Of a stretch of DNA of 64,000 nt, positions 32,478 to 41,158 are shown one piece after another. The translations under genes were made by a program, and so were the position numbers. The stretch is from an uncultured Acidobacteriia bacterium. GTDB lineage: Bacteria; Acidobacteriota; Terriglobia; Bryobacterales; Bryobacteraceae. The stretch spans positions 1 through 64,000 of the forward strand of contig CAIYVZ010000200.1 in the NCBI GenBank assembly GCA_903929755.1, given 5' to 3'. A model generated the notes under the pieces. It made no database searches. It had not been told where the DNA came from and saw only the letters and a list, made by a program, of their open reading frames with translations. Within the stretch, counting starts at the first letter, position 1. Every line of letters begins with the position of its first letter.

Positions 32478-33842
32478 TCAAACCGTTTTCGCGTCCGGGT
32501 GCGTCCAGCCTTTTCTGTAAGCTCTGGTCAGGAGCTGGTTGGCTTCCGGATCCCCAATAACCTGCTGCTTCGCGGGATCCCAGGCCAGCTTACGCCCCGT
32601 TTTCAGCGCCAGGTTGGCCAAAATACACGAAGCCGTCGAAATATAGCCCTGTTCGATATCTGCAACCGGGTTCGAGCGTTTATCAATGGCGGCCAGGAAG
32701 TCCATCATGTGGTGACGCACGGCGGGCGCCACATGGGTTTCCAGGTCCTTCTCCGTCTTGTCTTCCGGGTACTTGTCGAATTCGTACGTGACGTCCTTGT
32801 GGACTGGAGCAGCACCCTTGGCGTTCGGGATGAAGTCATACGAATAGACGCCCACTTTCAGAACACCCTTTTCGCCATAGAAGGTGGCACCCCAGCTGTG
32901 CTTCGGGTCAGGCTCTCCGGCGTCACCCCAGGTCCGGTGGTTCCACACGATGTTGAGGTCGGGATACTCGAAAGTACACATCTGGGTGTCGGTGATGTTT
33001 GCCTTGCTGGCCTTGTCCATGACGATGCCGCCCTCTGACGAAATGCGCGTCGGCCAGCCGAGCTTCATCATCCACCGCGTCATATCGAACATGTGGATGC
33101 ACATGTCGCCGACGATGCCGTTGCCGTATTCCATGAACGCTCGCCACCGGCGCGGGTGTGTCCAGGCGTTGAAGGGGCGCATCGGCGCCGGGCCCGTCCA
33201 GGTTTCATAGTCCAGATTCGCGGGAGGGGCCGAATCGGGCGCATCGCCGGTGGCGCGCATGTGGTAATAGCAGTGAATATCCACGTGGCCGATGCGGCCA
33301 AGTGCGCCGGTGTCGATGAACCGTTCCTTCGCTTCCACAATGTGGGGCGTGCTGCGGCGCTGGGTTCCAACCTGCACCACACGCTTGTATTTGCGGGCGG
33401 CGGCCAGCATGGCCTGGCCTTCGGTCACGTCGACGCTGATGGGCTTCTGCACGTAAACATCAGCGCCGGCCTTTACCGCATCAATCATGGCGAGAGCGTG
33501 CCAGTGGTCAGGCGGCGCGATGAGGCAGATGTCGAGACCGCTCTGTTTGAGCATGTCCTTATAGTCGTGAAACAGCTGCGGCTTCTTGCCGGACTTCTGG
33601 CGGGACGCGACCAGGGTGGCGGCATTTTCGAGCATCGTGGAATCGACGTCACAGAGCGAGACGACTTCCACGGGCTCCACCTGAATGAGGCGCAGGAGAT
33701 CAGTCTTCCCGTACCAGCCGGTGCCGATGAGGCCAACGCGGCGCGGCTTCGCGGGGCCCTGCAATGCGTAGGCAGGCGAGGCGGCGTAAGAGGCGGCTGC
33801 GGCTGCAGTCTGGAGGAAGTTGCGACGGTTCAGGTCGGCCAT
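32478..33842 (-). CDS. Exported Gfo/Idh/MocA-family oxidoreductase
   Basis: Start at the ATG at 33842 (MADLNRRNFLQTAAAAASYA), a twin-arginine-type leader. The 454-residue protein has a Rossmann NAD(P) site (RRVGLIGTGWYGKTDLLRL), the EKP-like motif as VYVQKPISVDVTEGQAML, and a C-terminal substrate domain (MEYGNGIVGDMCIHMFDMTR). Such secreted members are common in sugar-degrading Acidobacteria and Planctomycetes. Likely substrate is a sugar or cyclitol, not defined. It is divergent from the Nif3-like pair. Confidence 0.88.
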   Translation of the reverse strand: MADLNRRNFLQTAAAAASYAASPAYALQGPAKPRRVGLIGTGWYGKTDLLRLIQVEPVEVVSLCDVDSTMLENAATLVASRQKSGKKPQLFHDYKDMLKQSGLDICLIAPPDHWHALAMIDAVKAGADVYVQKPISVDVTEGQAMLAAARKYKRVVQVGTQRRSTPHIVEAKERFIDTGALGRIGHVDIHCYYHMRATGDAPDSAPPANLDYETWTGPAPMRPFNAWTHPRRWRAFMEYGNGIVGDMCIHMFDMTRWMMKLGWPTRISSEGGIVMDKASKANITDTQMCTFEYPDLNIVWNHRTWGDAGEPDPKHSWGATFYGEKGVLKVGVYSYDFIPNAKGAAPVHKDVTYEFDKYPEDKTEKDLETHVAPAVRHHMMDFLAAIDKRSNPVADIEQGYISTASCILANLALKTGRKLAWDPAKQQVIGDPEANQLLTRAYRKGWTHPDAKTV

Positions 33843-33932
33843 ATGACACAAAGTATATTGCTCTTCCAGCCACAGCGCCAACGTTGACGGCATGGTGCCA
33901 GCCTCGCTATAGTTTGAGCCGGCAACGAACTA

Positions 33933-34853
33933 GTGAATACTCAACGTTATGAAGTGTCGCGCCGGAGCTTTGCTCTGCTTTCGGGAGGGTTTCTTGCGGC
34001 TCAGATCCCGCTTCCGGGGGCAGGGAAGCTGTCGGCTGCGGAAGTAATTGGCCAGATCAAGGAAAAGCTCGGCGGCGAATGGCCGGAGGGTGGCCTGGAC
34101 GGCTTTAAGGCCGGTAAACCAGAAATACCAGTGACTGGAATCGCGACGACCGCCATGGCGACGCTTGACGTTCTGCAGAAAGCGGCGAAGGCGAAGCTGA
34201 ATCTGATTCTGACGCATGAACCAACCTTCTATGGAAGGCAGGACGGACCAGCCCCGCCTCCCGCTCCCGGTGGTCGGGGACGCGGCCCGGCCGGTGTGCC
34301 GCCGAACGATCCCGTCTATCAGGCCAAACGCGAGTTCATTGAGAAAGAAGGCCTTGTCGTTTTCCGCCTGCGGGACCACTGGGTTGCGCGCCCCGAGAAA
34401 CATCTGACGCTCGGCCTGGCGGAAGCTCTGGGCTGGCAAAAGTACGCAGTGCCAGGGGATGGAATATACGATATTCCTGCCGCGACGGCCGAAGATGTGG
34501 TGGCTACGATTCGAAAGAAGCTCAACTTGCGCGGCGGGTTGCGCGCCGTGGGCGACCGGAAGGCCCGGGTGAAACGTGTGATGCTGCAGCCCGGTCTGAT
34601 GGCAGTGGCCACCATGTGGAAGAACTACCATGACGTCGATATGCTGCTAACCGGCGAGGTACGGGAGTGGGAATGCGTCCACTACGCGGCCGACATGCTG
34701 GCAACGGGTGAGAAGCGCAACCTGGTGACGGTCGGGCGAGTGGCGTCGGAAGAACCTGGAATGCAGGCGTGCGCGAAGTGGCTGACGTCAGCCATTCAGG
34801 GTGTTCCAGCGAAGTGGATAGACGCCGGTGATCCCTACTGGAGGGCGGTCTGA
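33933..34853 (+). CDS. Nif3-like protein with export leader
   Basis: The 306-residue member of the Nif3/YbgI dinuclear-metal family starts MNTQRYEVSRRSFALLSGGF with a twin-arginine-type leader. Family motifs: VTGIATTAMATLDVLQKAA, NLILTHEPTFYG and, near the end, TVGRVASEEPGMQACAKWL. A Pro/Gly-rich loop (APPPAPGGRGRGPAG) interrupts the first lobe. Its stop (TGA) shares a base with the ATG of the next gene, a second Nif3-like protein without leader. The biochemical role of this family is unknown. Confidence 0.75.
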   Translation: MNTQRYEVSRRSFALLSGGFLAAQIPLPGAGKLSAAEVIGQIKEKLGGEWPEGGLDGFKAGKPEIPVTGIATTAMATLDVLQKAAKAKLNLILTHEPTFYGRQDGPAPPPAPGGRGRGPAGVPPNDPVYQAKREFIEKEGLVVFRLRDHWVARPEKHLTLGLAEALGWQKYAVPGDGIYDIPAATAEDVVATIRKKLNLRGGLRAVGDRKARVKRVMLQPGLMAVATMWKNYHDVDMLLTGEVREWECVHYAADMLATGEKRNLVTVGRVASEEPGMQACAKWLTSAIQGVPAKWIDAGDPYWRAV

Positions 34854-35635
34854 TGACAGCACGCGAAACAATCGAACTGGTGAAGCAGAATCTGGGCGTG
34901 CCGTTCAACCAGGCGACTTACCGGGACACGTTCAAGATCGGCGATCCGGACACGCAGGTAAAGGGCATTGCGACCACCGTGATGACTACCTTCGACATGA
35001 TCCGCCGTACCCAGGCGGCCGGGCTGAACCTGATCATCACGCATGAGGACACCTGGTGGAATGACCGGGATGAGACGAAGGATCTGACCGAAAATCCCCT
35101 GTACAAGATGAAGTCCGCGTACTGCAAAGAGCACGGCATCGTGATCTGGCGGTTCCACGACCATCAGCACGCGAAGAAACCGGACCAGTCTATTGTGGGC
35201 TCCCTGCGTTCGGTGGGAATCGAAGATGAGACGGCGACCATGGGCGGTGGGAAAGTCTATACGATTCCGGAGACCACCCTGGGCGCGTTTGCCTCGGATA
35301 TTAAGAAGCGGACGGGGTCGCGAGCGTTTCGCGTGGTGGGCGATCCGCAAGCGAAGATCAGCCGGATTCTGCTCGGTCCCGGATACGCATCACCAGCCCT
35401 GCGGCAGGACGTGGACGTGGTAATCGGCGGCGAATCGCCCGAAACCGACGGAACGTTTGATAATCCCGAATACGTAATGGACGCGGTGACTTTGGGGATC
35501 GTGAAAGGCCAGATTATTCTGGGCCACGTGGTTTCCGAAGAACCAGGTATGGAAGAGTGCGCGAAGTGGCTGCGGACGTTTATTTCCGGCGTGCCGATTC
35601 AGTTCATTCCGGCTGGCGAACCATACTGGACGTAA
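34853..35635 (+). CDS. Nif3-like protein, cytoplasmic paralogue
   Basis: The 260-residue product, starting MTARETIELVKQNLGVPF, has no signal peptide. It repeats the motifs of the upstream gene: VKGIATTVMTTFDMIRRTQ, NLIITHEDTWW and ILGHVVSEEPGMEECAKWL, and ends PAGEPYW like its neighbour (DAGDPYW). The pair arose by tandem duplication. The TGATG junction predicts translational coupling and nearly equal output, although only one protein appears to be exported. Confidence 0.75.
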   Translation: MTARETIELVKQNLGVPFNQATYRDTFKIGDPDTQVKGIATTVMTTFDMIRRTQAAGLNLIITHEDTWWNDRDETKDLTENPLYKMKSAYCKEHGIVIWRFHDHQHAKKPDQSIVGSLRSVGIEDETATMGGGKVYTIPETTLGAFASDIKKRTGSRAFRVVGDPQAKISRILLGPGYASPALRQDVDVVIGGESPETDGTFDNPEYVMDAVTLGIVKGQIILGHVVSEEPGMEECAKWLRTFISGVPIQFIPAGEPYWT

Positions 35636-35641
35636 TCGCGC

Positions 35642-36682
35642 TTACAGACCAAAGATCTGCCGCGTATGGCGCAGGCTCGCTTCCAGGTCTTCGCGTTCTT
35701 TCTGTGCCGCCTGAGCGCGGTCGGTTCGCTGGAAGTCAACGGGCTTGCCTCGTTCGGCAATCTCGGTGAAGCGCTCAAAATTCCACGCCGGAACGTCGCG
35801 GTAACCATCCCAGAATTCCGGCTTGCGGTAGTTGAATGGCCGCGGAGGCGTCACGATGCACTCCATGGAGAGCGCCTTGCCGGGGCAGAGGGCGGCGTAC
35901 TTGCGGCAATACTCATCAATATTGACGTTGCCTTCGCCCATGCGGACCCAGCTAACGGCAGCGCCGTCCGGAGTGCGCCACACAGCGGAGTCGCGGACGT
36001 GACTGGTCAGAACGTAGGGGTGAAGTTGCTCAAGCGTGGAATGCGGATCTTCCAGCGTCCAGCACGGATTGCCGGAGTCCAGGCAGGCCCCGACGAAGTC
36101 CTTACCGGCGGCCTCGATCAGGCCTTTCAGCTGCCAGCCCTGCATATCTCCGGAGTGGTTTTCGACGGCGATCTTGATATTGGCATCCTGAGCCTTCGAG
36201 CGGACGTTGCGGAGCACTTTCACCATCGCGTCGATGTGCAGCGCGAGAGGTCCGGGCTTTCGGTCCTCGGAACTGCCCAGAACGCAGCGAACAATCTTTG
36301 AACCAACCAGGCCGGCGGAGATGATCATGCGGGAAAGTTGCTCTTCCGCCGTGCCTTCTTTCGCTTCAAACATCTTCGAGGAAGGGCAAATCGACTTCAT
36401 CCCCAACTCCACCTCAATACCTTTTTCTTCAGAGTATTTGCGAACTTTGCGGAGGTTGTCGGGTTCCAGATTGCCGATGAAGCGCACTTCCGAAAAGTGG
36501 ACGACGCTGACCTTTTGCGCCGCACAGTAATCGAGGTACTGGAAGGGCGTGTAGCCAGACGTCCGAATGCTAAAGAGGTCGATGCCGAGCTTGACGGGCA
36601 AGGTGGCGGTGGTCTGCGCAGCTTCACCTGCTGAAAGGAGGGGCGCGGCTCCGGCAATTGCAATCGCGTTTCGGCGGGTCAT
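35642..36682 (-). CDS. Exported sugar phosphate isomerase/epimerase-like TIM-barrel protein
   Basis: Start at the ATG at 36682 (MTRRNAIAIAGAAPLLSAGE), with a twin-arginine-type leader. The 346-residue AP-endonuclease-2/xylose-isomerase-like barrel shows metal-ligand regions KIAVENHSGD, GACLDSGNP, VLTSHVRDSAVW and GEGNVNIDEY. The substrate is probably a sugar or inositol derivative. It is convergent with the Nif3-like pair and starts just beyond the vapC remnant. Confidence 0.78.
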   Translation of the reverse strand: MTRRNAIAIAGAAPLLSAGEAAQTTATLPVKLGIDLFSIRTSGYTPFQYLDYCAAQKVSVVHFSEVRFIGNLEPDNLRKVRKYSEEKGIEVELGMKSICPSSKMFEAKEGTAEEQLSRMIISAGLVGSKIVRCVLGSSEDRKPGPLALHIDAMVKVLRNVRSKAQDANIKIAVENHSGDMQGWQLKGLIEAAGKDFVGACLDSGNPCWTLEDPHSTLEQLHPYVLTSHVRDSAVWRTPDGAAVSWVRMGEGNVNIDEYCRKYAALCPGKALSMECIVTPPRPFNYRKPEFWDGYRDVPAWNFERFTEIAERGKPVDFQRTDRAQAAQKEREDLEASLRHTRQIFGL

Positions 36683-36695
36683 GGAAGGCAGTTTA

Positions 36696-37005
36696 TCAGG
36701 CAAGGAGGCGCAAATTCGGGATATCGGCGAAGTCTTTGGTGTTGAGGGTCCAGAGCATCGCATTGTGGACGACAGCGCAGCCGGCAATTGCGAGATCGAC
36801 CTCCCTGCCGCGAGCGCGGCCAACATGCTTTCTGTAACGCCAGTTCGGCCGGACCGCGGGGGCCGCGAAGAAACTCGTAGTAGACAAGCGACGGAACGCT
36901 GATTCGCTTGCGGCTCTCGATCAGATTTCGAAGGCGAGTGCGAACCTCGGCCCCCGCCACCAACGTGACGGCTTCAATCAGGACGGAAGTATCGAGAAGA
37001 ATCAC
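36696..37005 (-). pseudogene. vapC: Broken VapC-type PIN-domain toxin
   Basis: The start MILLDTSVLIEAV carries the first PIN Asp and LVYYEFLRGPR the Glu. Near 36827 the frame changes: after AELALQK the PIN continuation HVGRARGREVDLAIAGCAVV with LWTLNTKDFADIPNLRL is in another frame ending at 36696. About 25 residues usually found between these parts are missing. The in-frame product (108 residues, stop at 36679) would lack the second acidic cluster, so the toxin should be dead. Its ATG overlaps the antitoxin stop (ATGA). Confidence 0.75.
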
Positions 37006-37262
37006 AAGTCGCTGGGAGTGCGGCGACCACCGCCTCGCCGAGCCGCCCGAATCTCGCGAAGCTCCCGGTCAACTTCCTCGCGGCTTCGCAGCGCGACCGC
37101 CGGTAACAGCGTGTCGAACGCGCGCAGCATGCGATCCCGCTCCTCGTCGCTCAGCCGATCCAGCCGGGCATGATAGTCGTTGATCGCGTCGCGCACAATT
37201 TCGCTCCTGGGGCGGGAAAGACGGGCCGCAGCGTCGGCCAGACGACGGTCGCCGTTTTTCAT
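37002..37262 (-). CDS. vapB: VapB-type antitoxin (ribbon-helix-helix-like)
   Basis: The 86-residue protein has an N-terminal DNA-binding segment (LADAAARLSRPRSEIVRDAI) and a charged C-terminal tail (SREEVDRELREIRAARRGG) expected to wrap the toxin. It is coupled to the broken vapC (ATGA overlap). Its own ATG overlaps the priA stop (TAATG), so it is expressed from the priA transcript or an internal promoter. With the toxin dead it may be a domesticated regulator or a decaying gene. Confidence 0.75.
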   Translation of the reverse strand: MKNGDRRLADAAARLSRPRSEIVRDAINDYHARLDRLSDEERDRMLRAFDTLLPAVALRSREEVDRELREIRAARRGGGRRTPSDL

Positions 37263-39673
37263 TACATCAGCGTCATGGGGTCAACATCAATCACCAGCGC
37301 GGTCGCGTTCCACTTGTCTTTCCTGGCGAAATTGCGAGCCCGCTGCAGCAGGGCATTCAGGTCCTTCCGGCTGGTCGATTTCACCAGCAACTGGTAGCGG
37401 AATTCATCCTTCAAACGAACCACGGGAGCTTCCGCCGGCCCCATAATGCGCATGTTTTCCGGAACTGGCGTCAAAACGTGGCCCAGCTCCGTACTCATCC
37501 GTAACGCATCTTCCTGCTTCGGGGCGCGGATCAGGATGTTCGCCATCGCGGAAAACGGCGGGTACTTCATGAAGCGGCGGAAGTTAATCTCTTTCTCATA
37601 GAACCCGGCATAATCCTGCGCTCCCGCGAGACGAACCGCGTAATGGTCGGGATTGACGGTCTGCATGTACACAACCCCCGGCAAATGGCCGCGTCCGGCG
37701 CGTCCCGCCACCTGCGTCAACAGCTGGAAAGTCCGTTCCGCCGCGCGAAAATCAGGCATCCCCAGCCCCACATCTGCCGACACGACTCCCACCAGCGTGA
37801 CGTTTGGAATGTCATGCCCCTTGGCAATCATCTGCGTCCCCACGAGGATGTCGTAATTGCGCTCACGAAAGTTGTGCAGGATGTCTTCGAACTGGCGTTT
37901 CCCGGTAACGGTGTCGCGGTCCAGACGCGCGATGCGGGCCTCGGGGAATTCGGTATGGAGTTCATCCTCCACCCGTTCAGACCCTGCTCCCATGAACGAG
38001 ATGTGCTCGCTTTCGCAATCCGGGCAGACCTGCGGCACTTTTTCGGCATAACCGCAGCAGTGGCAAAGCAGGCGACGATCGCGGCGGTGCCACGTCAGCG
38101 TGACCGCGCAGTTCTTGCACTCCACCCGTTTTCCGCAGGCCCGGCACGTGACAAAGCTGGAAAATCCACGGCGGTTGAGCAGGATCATGGCCTGTTCATT
38201 ATTGGCGAGGCGCTCCCGAATCGCATCACTCAGAGCCCGCGAAAAGATGGCATGTTTGCGAGTCTCCAGAAACTCCTGGCGCATATCGACCAGGTGGACC
38301 GTGGGCATAGGCCGGTCCGCAATGCGCTCCGGCATTTCCAGCAGCGTGTACTTGCCGTTTTCGGCATTGAAACGGCTTTCGAGACTAGGTGTGGCCGACC
38401 CCAGAACCACGCAGGCCCCAGCCGCCTGGGCACGAACAATCGCCACGTCCCGACCGTTGTAGCGAGGAGTCTCCTCCTGCTTATAACTGCCGTCGTGCTC
38501 CTCGTCCACAAGAATCAGACCAAGGTTGTTTACCGGGGCGAAGACCCCGGAACGTGTACCCACAACCACTTGCGCCCCGCCCGCCCGAATCCTGCGCCAC
38601 TGGTCGGCGCGTTCGGAATCAGAAAATGCCGAGTGAAGAATCGCCACCCGATCTCCAAATCGGGCATAAAACTGGCCCGCCACAGCAGGCGTGAGCGCAA
38701 TCTCAGGCACCATCAGGAGCGAGCCGCGCCCGGTAGCGAGAGCGGAATCGATGGCATTGAGGTAGACCTCCGTCTTACCCGAGCCGGTGACACCATGCAG
38801 CAGAAAAGTGCAGAACTTCCGCGATTCGACGCCCGCGTGGATCAGGTCGAAAGCATTCCGCTGGGACGCATTCAGGTCATGCGGAGCCCGAATCGGAGCG
38901 CTGCGGATGGCCATCGGTTCCGGCGTCAGCGTCACCAGTTGTCGGCGCGCCAGTGACCGAGCCGCAGTGCTGGAGTTCTTCACCAGGTCTTCCAGTTCTG
39001 CCAGATTGTGGGAACCAGGATGTAGCGAGAGGAACGCCAGCAGTTCGCGTTCGGCCTTAGGCAGTTTCCCGGTCGCCGCCGTTTCGGTCAAAGCGATACG
39101 GAGTTTGGCGGCAGGGGCCCGAAGGGGATCGCGGTCCGTGTTCACCTCTTCCACGGCGACCCAGCCTTTCTTCAGCAGCGATTTCAGGGCATTGTCGGCT
39201 TGGGGCAGCTTGCGTTTCAGGTGTTGCAGCGAAAGAGACCGGTGCTCCAGCATCGACATCACCTGATTGAGCGTGTCGTCGGCAGTCGCCGCAATCGACA
39301 GCTGCTTCGCCGCATCCCTGCCGGAATCGGTCAGCGTGTAGACCTTGCCGGAGCGCACATCGTTCGCCAGCGGCAGCATGGAACGCAGCACTTCCCCCAG
39401 CGGCGAACAGTAGTAGCCCGAAATCCAGCGGCCCAGGGTCAGAAGCTCATCGCTCAGAACCGGTTGTTCATCCAAAAGCCTGAAAAGATCCTTCACCGGA
39501 ACGCCGGGCGGATCATCGTGAACGCGCAGCGCTACACCCGTCAGCTTTCGCGTCCCAAACGGCGCGATAACCCGGGCACCTGGTTTGACGCGGTGCTGTA
39601 GAGTCAGCGGCAGAGAGTACGTGAAGGGCTGATCGAGAGGGACCGGCAGGCTGACATCGCAATAGCGAGGCAA
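37262..39673 (-). CDS. priA: Primosomal replication-restart helicase PriA
   Basis: An 803-residue 3'-5' helicase that reloads the replisome. N-terminal DNA-binding domain (YCDVSLPVPLDQPFTYSLP), Walker A LHGVTGSGKTEVYLNAI, the DEEH box ILVDEEHDGSYKQEETPRYN, and eight Zn-binding Cys (CRACGKRVECKNC and LCHCCGYAEKVPQVCPDC). The motif DVGLGMPDFRAAERTFQLL and VAGRAGRG complete the helicase. Length is normal to slightly long. It is divergent from the methyltransferase gene (51 bp). Confidence 0.96.
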   Translation of the reverse strand: MPRYCDVSLPVPLDQPFTYSLPLTLQHRVKPGARVIAPFGTRKLTGVALRVHDDPPGVPVKDLFRLLDEQPVLSDELLTLGRWISGYYCSPLGEVLRSMLPLANDVRSGKVYTLTDSGRDAAKQLSIAATADDTLNQVMSMLEHRSLSLQHLKRKLPQADNALKSLLKKGWVAVEEVNTDRDPLRAPAAKLRIALTETAATGKLPKAERELLAFLSLHPGSHNLAELEDLVKNSSTAARSLARRQLVTLTPEPMAIRSAPIRAPHDLNASQRNAFDLIHAGVESRKFCTFLLHGVTGSGKTEVYLNAIDSALATGRGSLLMVPEIALTPAVAGQFYARFGDRVAILHSAFSDSERADQWRRIRAGGAQVVVGTRSGVFAPVNNLGLILVDEEHDGSYKQEETPRYNGRDVAIVRAQAAGACVVLGSATPSLESRFNAENGKYTLLEMPERIADRPMPTVHLVDMRQEFLETRKHAIFSRALSDAIRERLANNEQAMILLNRRGFSSFVTCRACGKRVECKNCAVTLTWHRRDRRLLCHCCGYAEKVPQVCPDCESEHISFMGAGSERVEDELHTEFPEARIARLDRDTVTGKRQFEDILHNFRERNYDILVGTQMIAKGHDIPNVTLVGVVSADVGLGMPDFRAAERTFQLLTQVAGRAGRGHLPGVVYMQTVNPDHYAVRLAGAQDYAGFYEKEINFRRFMKYPPFSAMANILIRAPKQEDALRMSTELGHVLTPVPENMRIMGPAEAPVVRLKDEFRYQLLVKSTSRKDLNALLQRARNFARKDKWNATALVIDVDPMTLM

Positions 39674-39724
39674 GTTACAAGTTTAGCGGGCCACGAGGCA
39701 GGAGGGGGTAATATCTGAAAAGGT

Positions 39725-40741
39725 ATGGGACCAACAACTGGCGGTGCCGCTCCGAATCCGGGGCAAATCATCGATGTTCTGATGGGTTTTCGGGAGAGTG
39801 CGGCGCTGAAAGCCGCGATTGAGCTGGGCGTCTTCACGGCGATCGCGGAAGGTGCCTCCACCGCCGCCGAAATCGCCACCAAGTGCGACGCCGCCGAGCG
39901 CGGCATGCGAATCCTCTGCGACATCCTGGTGACCATGCAAATGCTCTCCAAAGAGGGTTCGGCCTACGCGAATTCCCCCGCCGCGCGGGTCTTCCTCGAC
40001 AAAAACCTGCGCACCTACATGGGCGGCATTGCGGATTTCATCTGCGGCCCCGAAATTGCCCACGGCGCACTTTTCACGACCGCTGCCTGCGTGCGCAAAG
40101 GCGGAACAGTGATGCCCGGCGAGGGCACCGTGGACCCCGACAACCCACTATGGGTTCGTTTTGCCGAAACCATGGGCCCCATGATGATGCCCGCCGCCAT
40201 GGCGATCCCCCACCACGTTCCCGCCACCGGCCCCCTGAAGGTTCTCGATATCGCGGCCGGGCACGGCTTCTTCGGAATCCAGATCGCCCTGCGTAATCCG
40301 GAAGCGCAAATTGTGGCTCTCGACTGGCGCGCCGTGCTGGAAGTGGCACAAAGACATGCCGCGCAGGCGGGCGTGGCGGACCGATATTCCACAATCGTGG
40401 GCAGCGCCTTCGACGTGGATTTTGGCGAAGGTTACGACGTGGTTCTGGTCACCAACTTCCTGCACCATTTCAGTCTGGAAACCAACATTGGCCTGCTGCG
40501 CAAGGTGCATGCGGCCCTGAAGCCGGGCGGCAGCGCGATTATGCTGGAGTTCGTGCCCGATGAATCGCGCGTCACGCCCCCCATGCCCGCCCGTTTCGCG
40601 ATGACCATGCTGACCGGAACCCATGAGGGCGACGCCTACACCTTCGCCGAACTGGAGCGCGCCGCAAGCGCCGCCGGCTTCGCCCACAGCGTGCAACACA
40701 TGCTGGAGACCACGCAATCGGTTATCATTTCAACAAAATGA
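39725..40741 (+). CDS. SAM-dependent O-methyltransferase (COMT-like)
   Basis: The 338-residue protein has an N-terminal dimerisation winged helix (SAALKAAIELGVFTAIAEGA, AAERGMRILCDILV) and a class I methyltransferase domain with SAM motif VLDIAAGHGFFGI, the acidic IVALDWR, and motif IV VLVTNFLHHF. KPGGSAIMLEF follows. The type is that of small-molecule O-methyltransferases of secondary metabolism. Its stop overlaps the start of the VOC gene (ATGA), so the two are co-translated. Confidence 0.85.
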   Translation: MGPTTGGAAPNPGQIIDVLMGFRESAALKAAIELGVFTAIAEGASTAAEIATKCDAAERGMRILCDILVTMQMLSKEGSAYANSPAARVFLDKNLRTYMGGIADFICGPEIAHGALFTTAACVRKGGTVMPGEGTVDPDNPLWVRFAETMGPMMMPAAMAIPHHVPATGPLKVLDIAAGHGFFGIQIALRNPEAQIVALDWRAVLEVAQRHAAQAGVADRYSTIVGSAFDVDFGEGYDVVLVTNFLHHFSLETNIGLLRKVHAALKPGGSAIMLEFVPDESRVTPPMPARFAMTMLTGTHEGDAYTFAELERAASAAGFAHSVQHMLETTQSVIISTK

Positions 40742-41124
40742 GTCTTCAACTTGTAAAGCTCCACCACGTGTCACGGCAGACGAAGAAACTGGCGGAGACA
40801 CTCAAGTTTTATACCGAGGTAATGGGGTTCGAAGAGGTCGCCCGGCCCCCGTTCGATTTCGATGGCGCGTGGCTGTTTGGCGCCGGAATCCAGATCCACC
40901 TCATTGACGAGCCGTTCACTGACCCGTCCCTGCCCATCAATACCCACGAGAACCATATCGCCTTCCAGGTGGAAGATATGGACGCCTGCGCAAAAGTTCT
41001 GGACCAGCACGGGATCACGTACCACCGGCAAACAACCCCGGCGACGGGAGCCCAGCAGATGTTCTTCCGCGACCCGGAAGGCTGGCTGTGTGAGTTGGGC
41101 TGCCCTCCGAAAGTGACCGCGTAA
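40738..41124 (+). CDS. VOC/glyoxalase-family protein
   Basis: A 128-residue betaalphabetabetabeta-fold metal enzyme of the vicinal oxygen chelate superfamily. The first metal His is in VKLHHVSRQTKK, with later ligands in ENHIAFQVEDMD and the Glu in GWLCELGCP; FRDPEG is the family hallmark. The substrate is unknown (glyoxalase, dioxygenase or resistance-type). It is translationally coupled to the methyltransferase, which suggests a shared small-molecule pathway. Confidence 0.85.
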   Translation: MSLQLVKLHHVSRQTKKLAETLKFYTEVMGFEEVARPPFDFDGAWLFGAGIQIHLIDEPFTDPSLPINTHENHIAFQVEDMDACAKVLDQHGITYHRQTTPATGAQQMFFRDPEGWLCELGCPPKVTA

Positions 41125-41158
41125 ACCCGCTGGGCGGACGATCCTGCGGCTGGCGGCT

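Noticed and set aside
37643-38956. 437-codon rightward frame
   Set aside because: Antisense to priA, which carries all helicase motifs.
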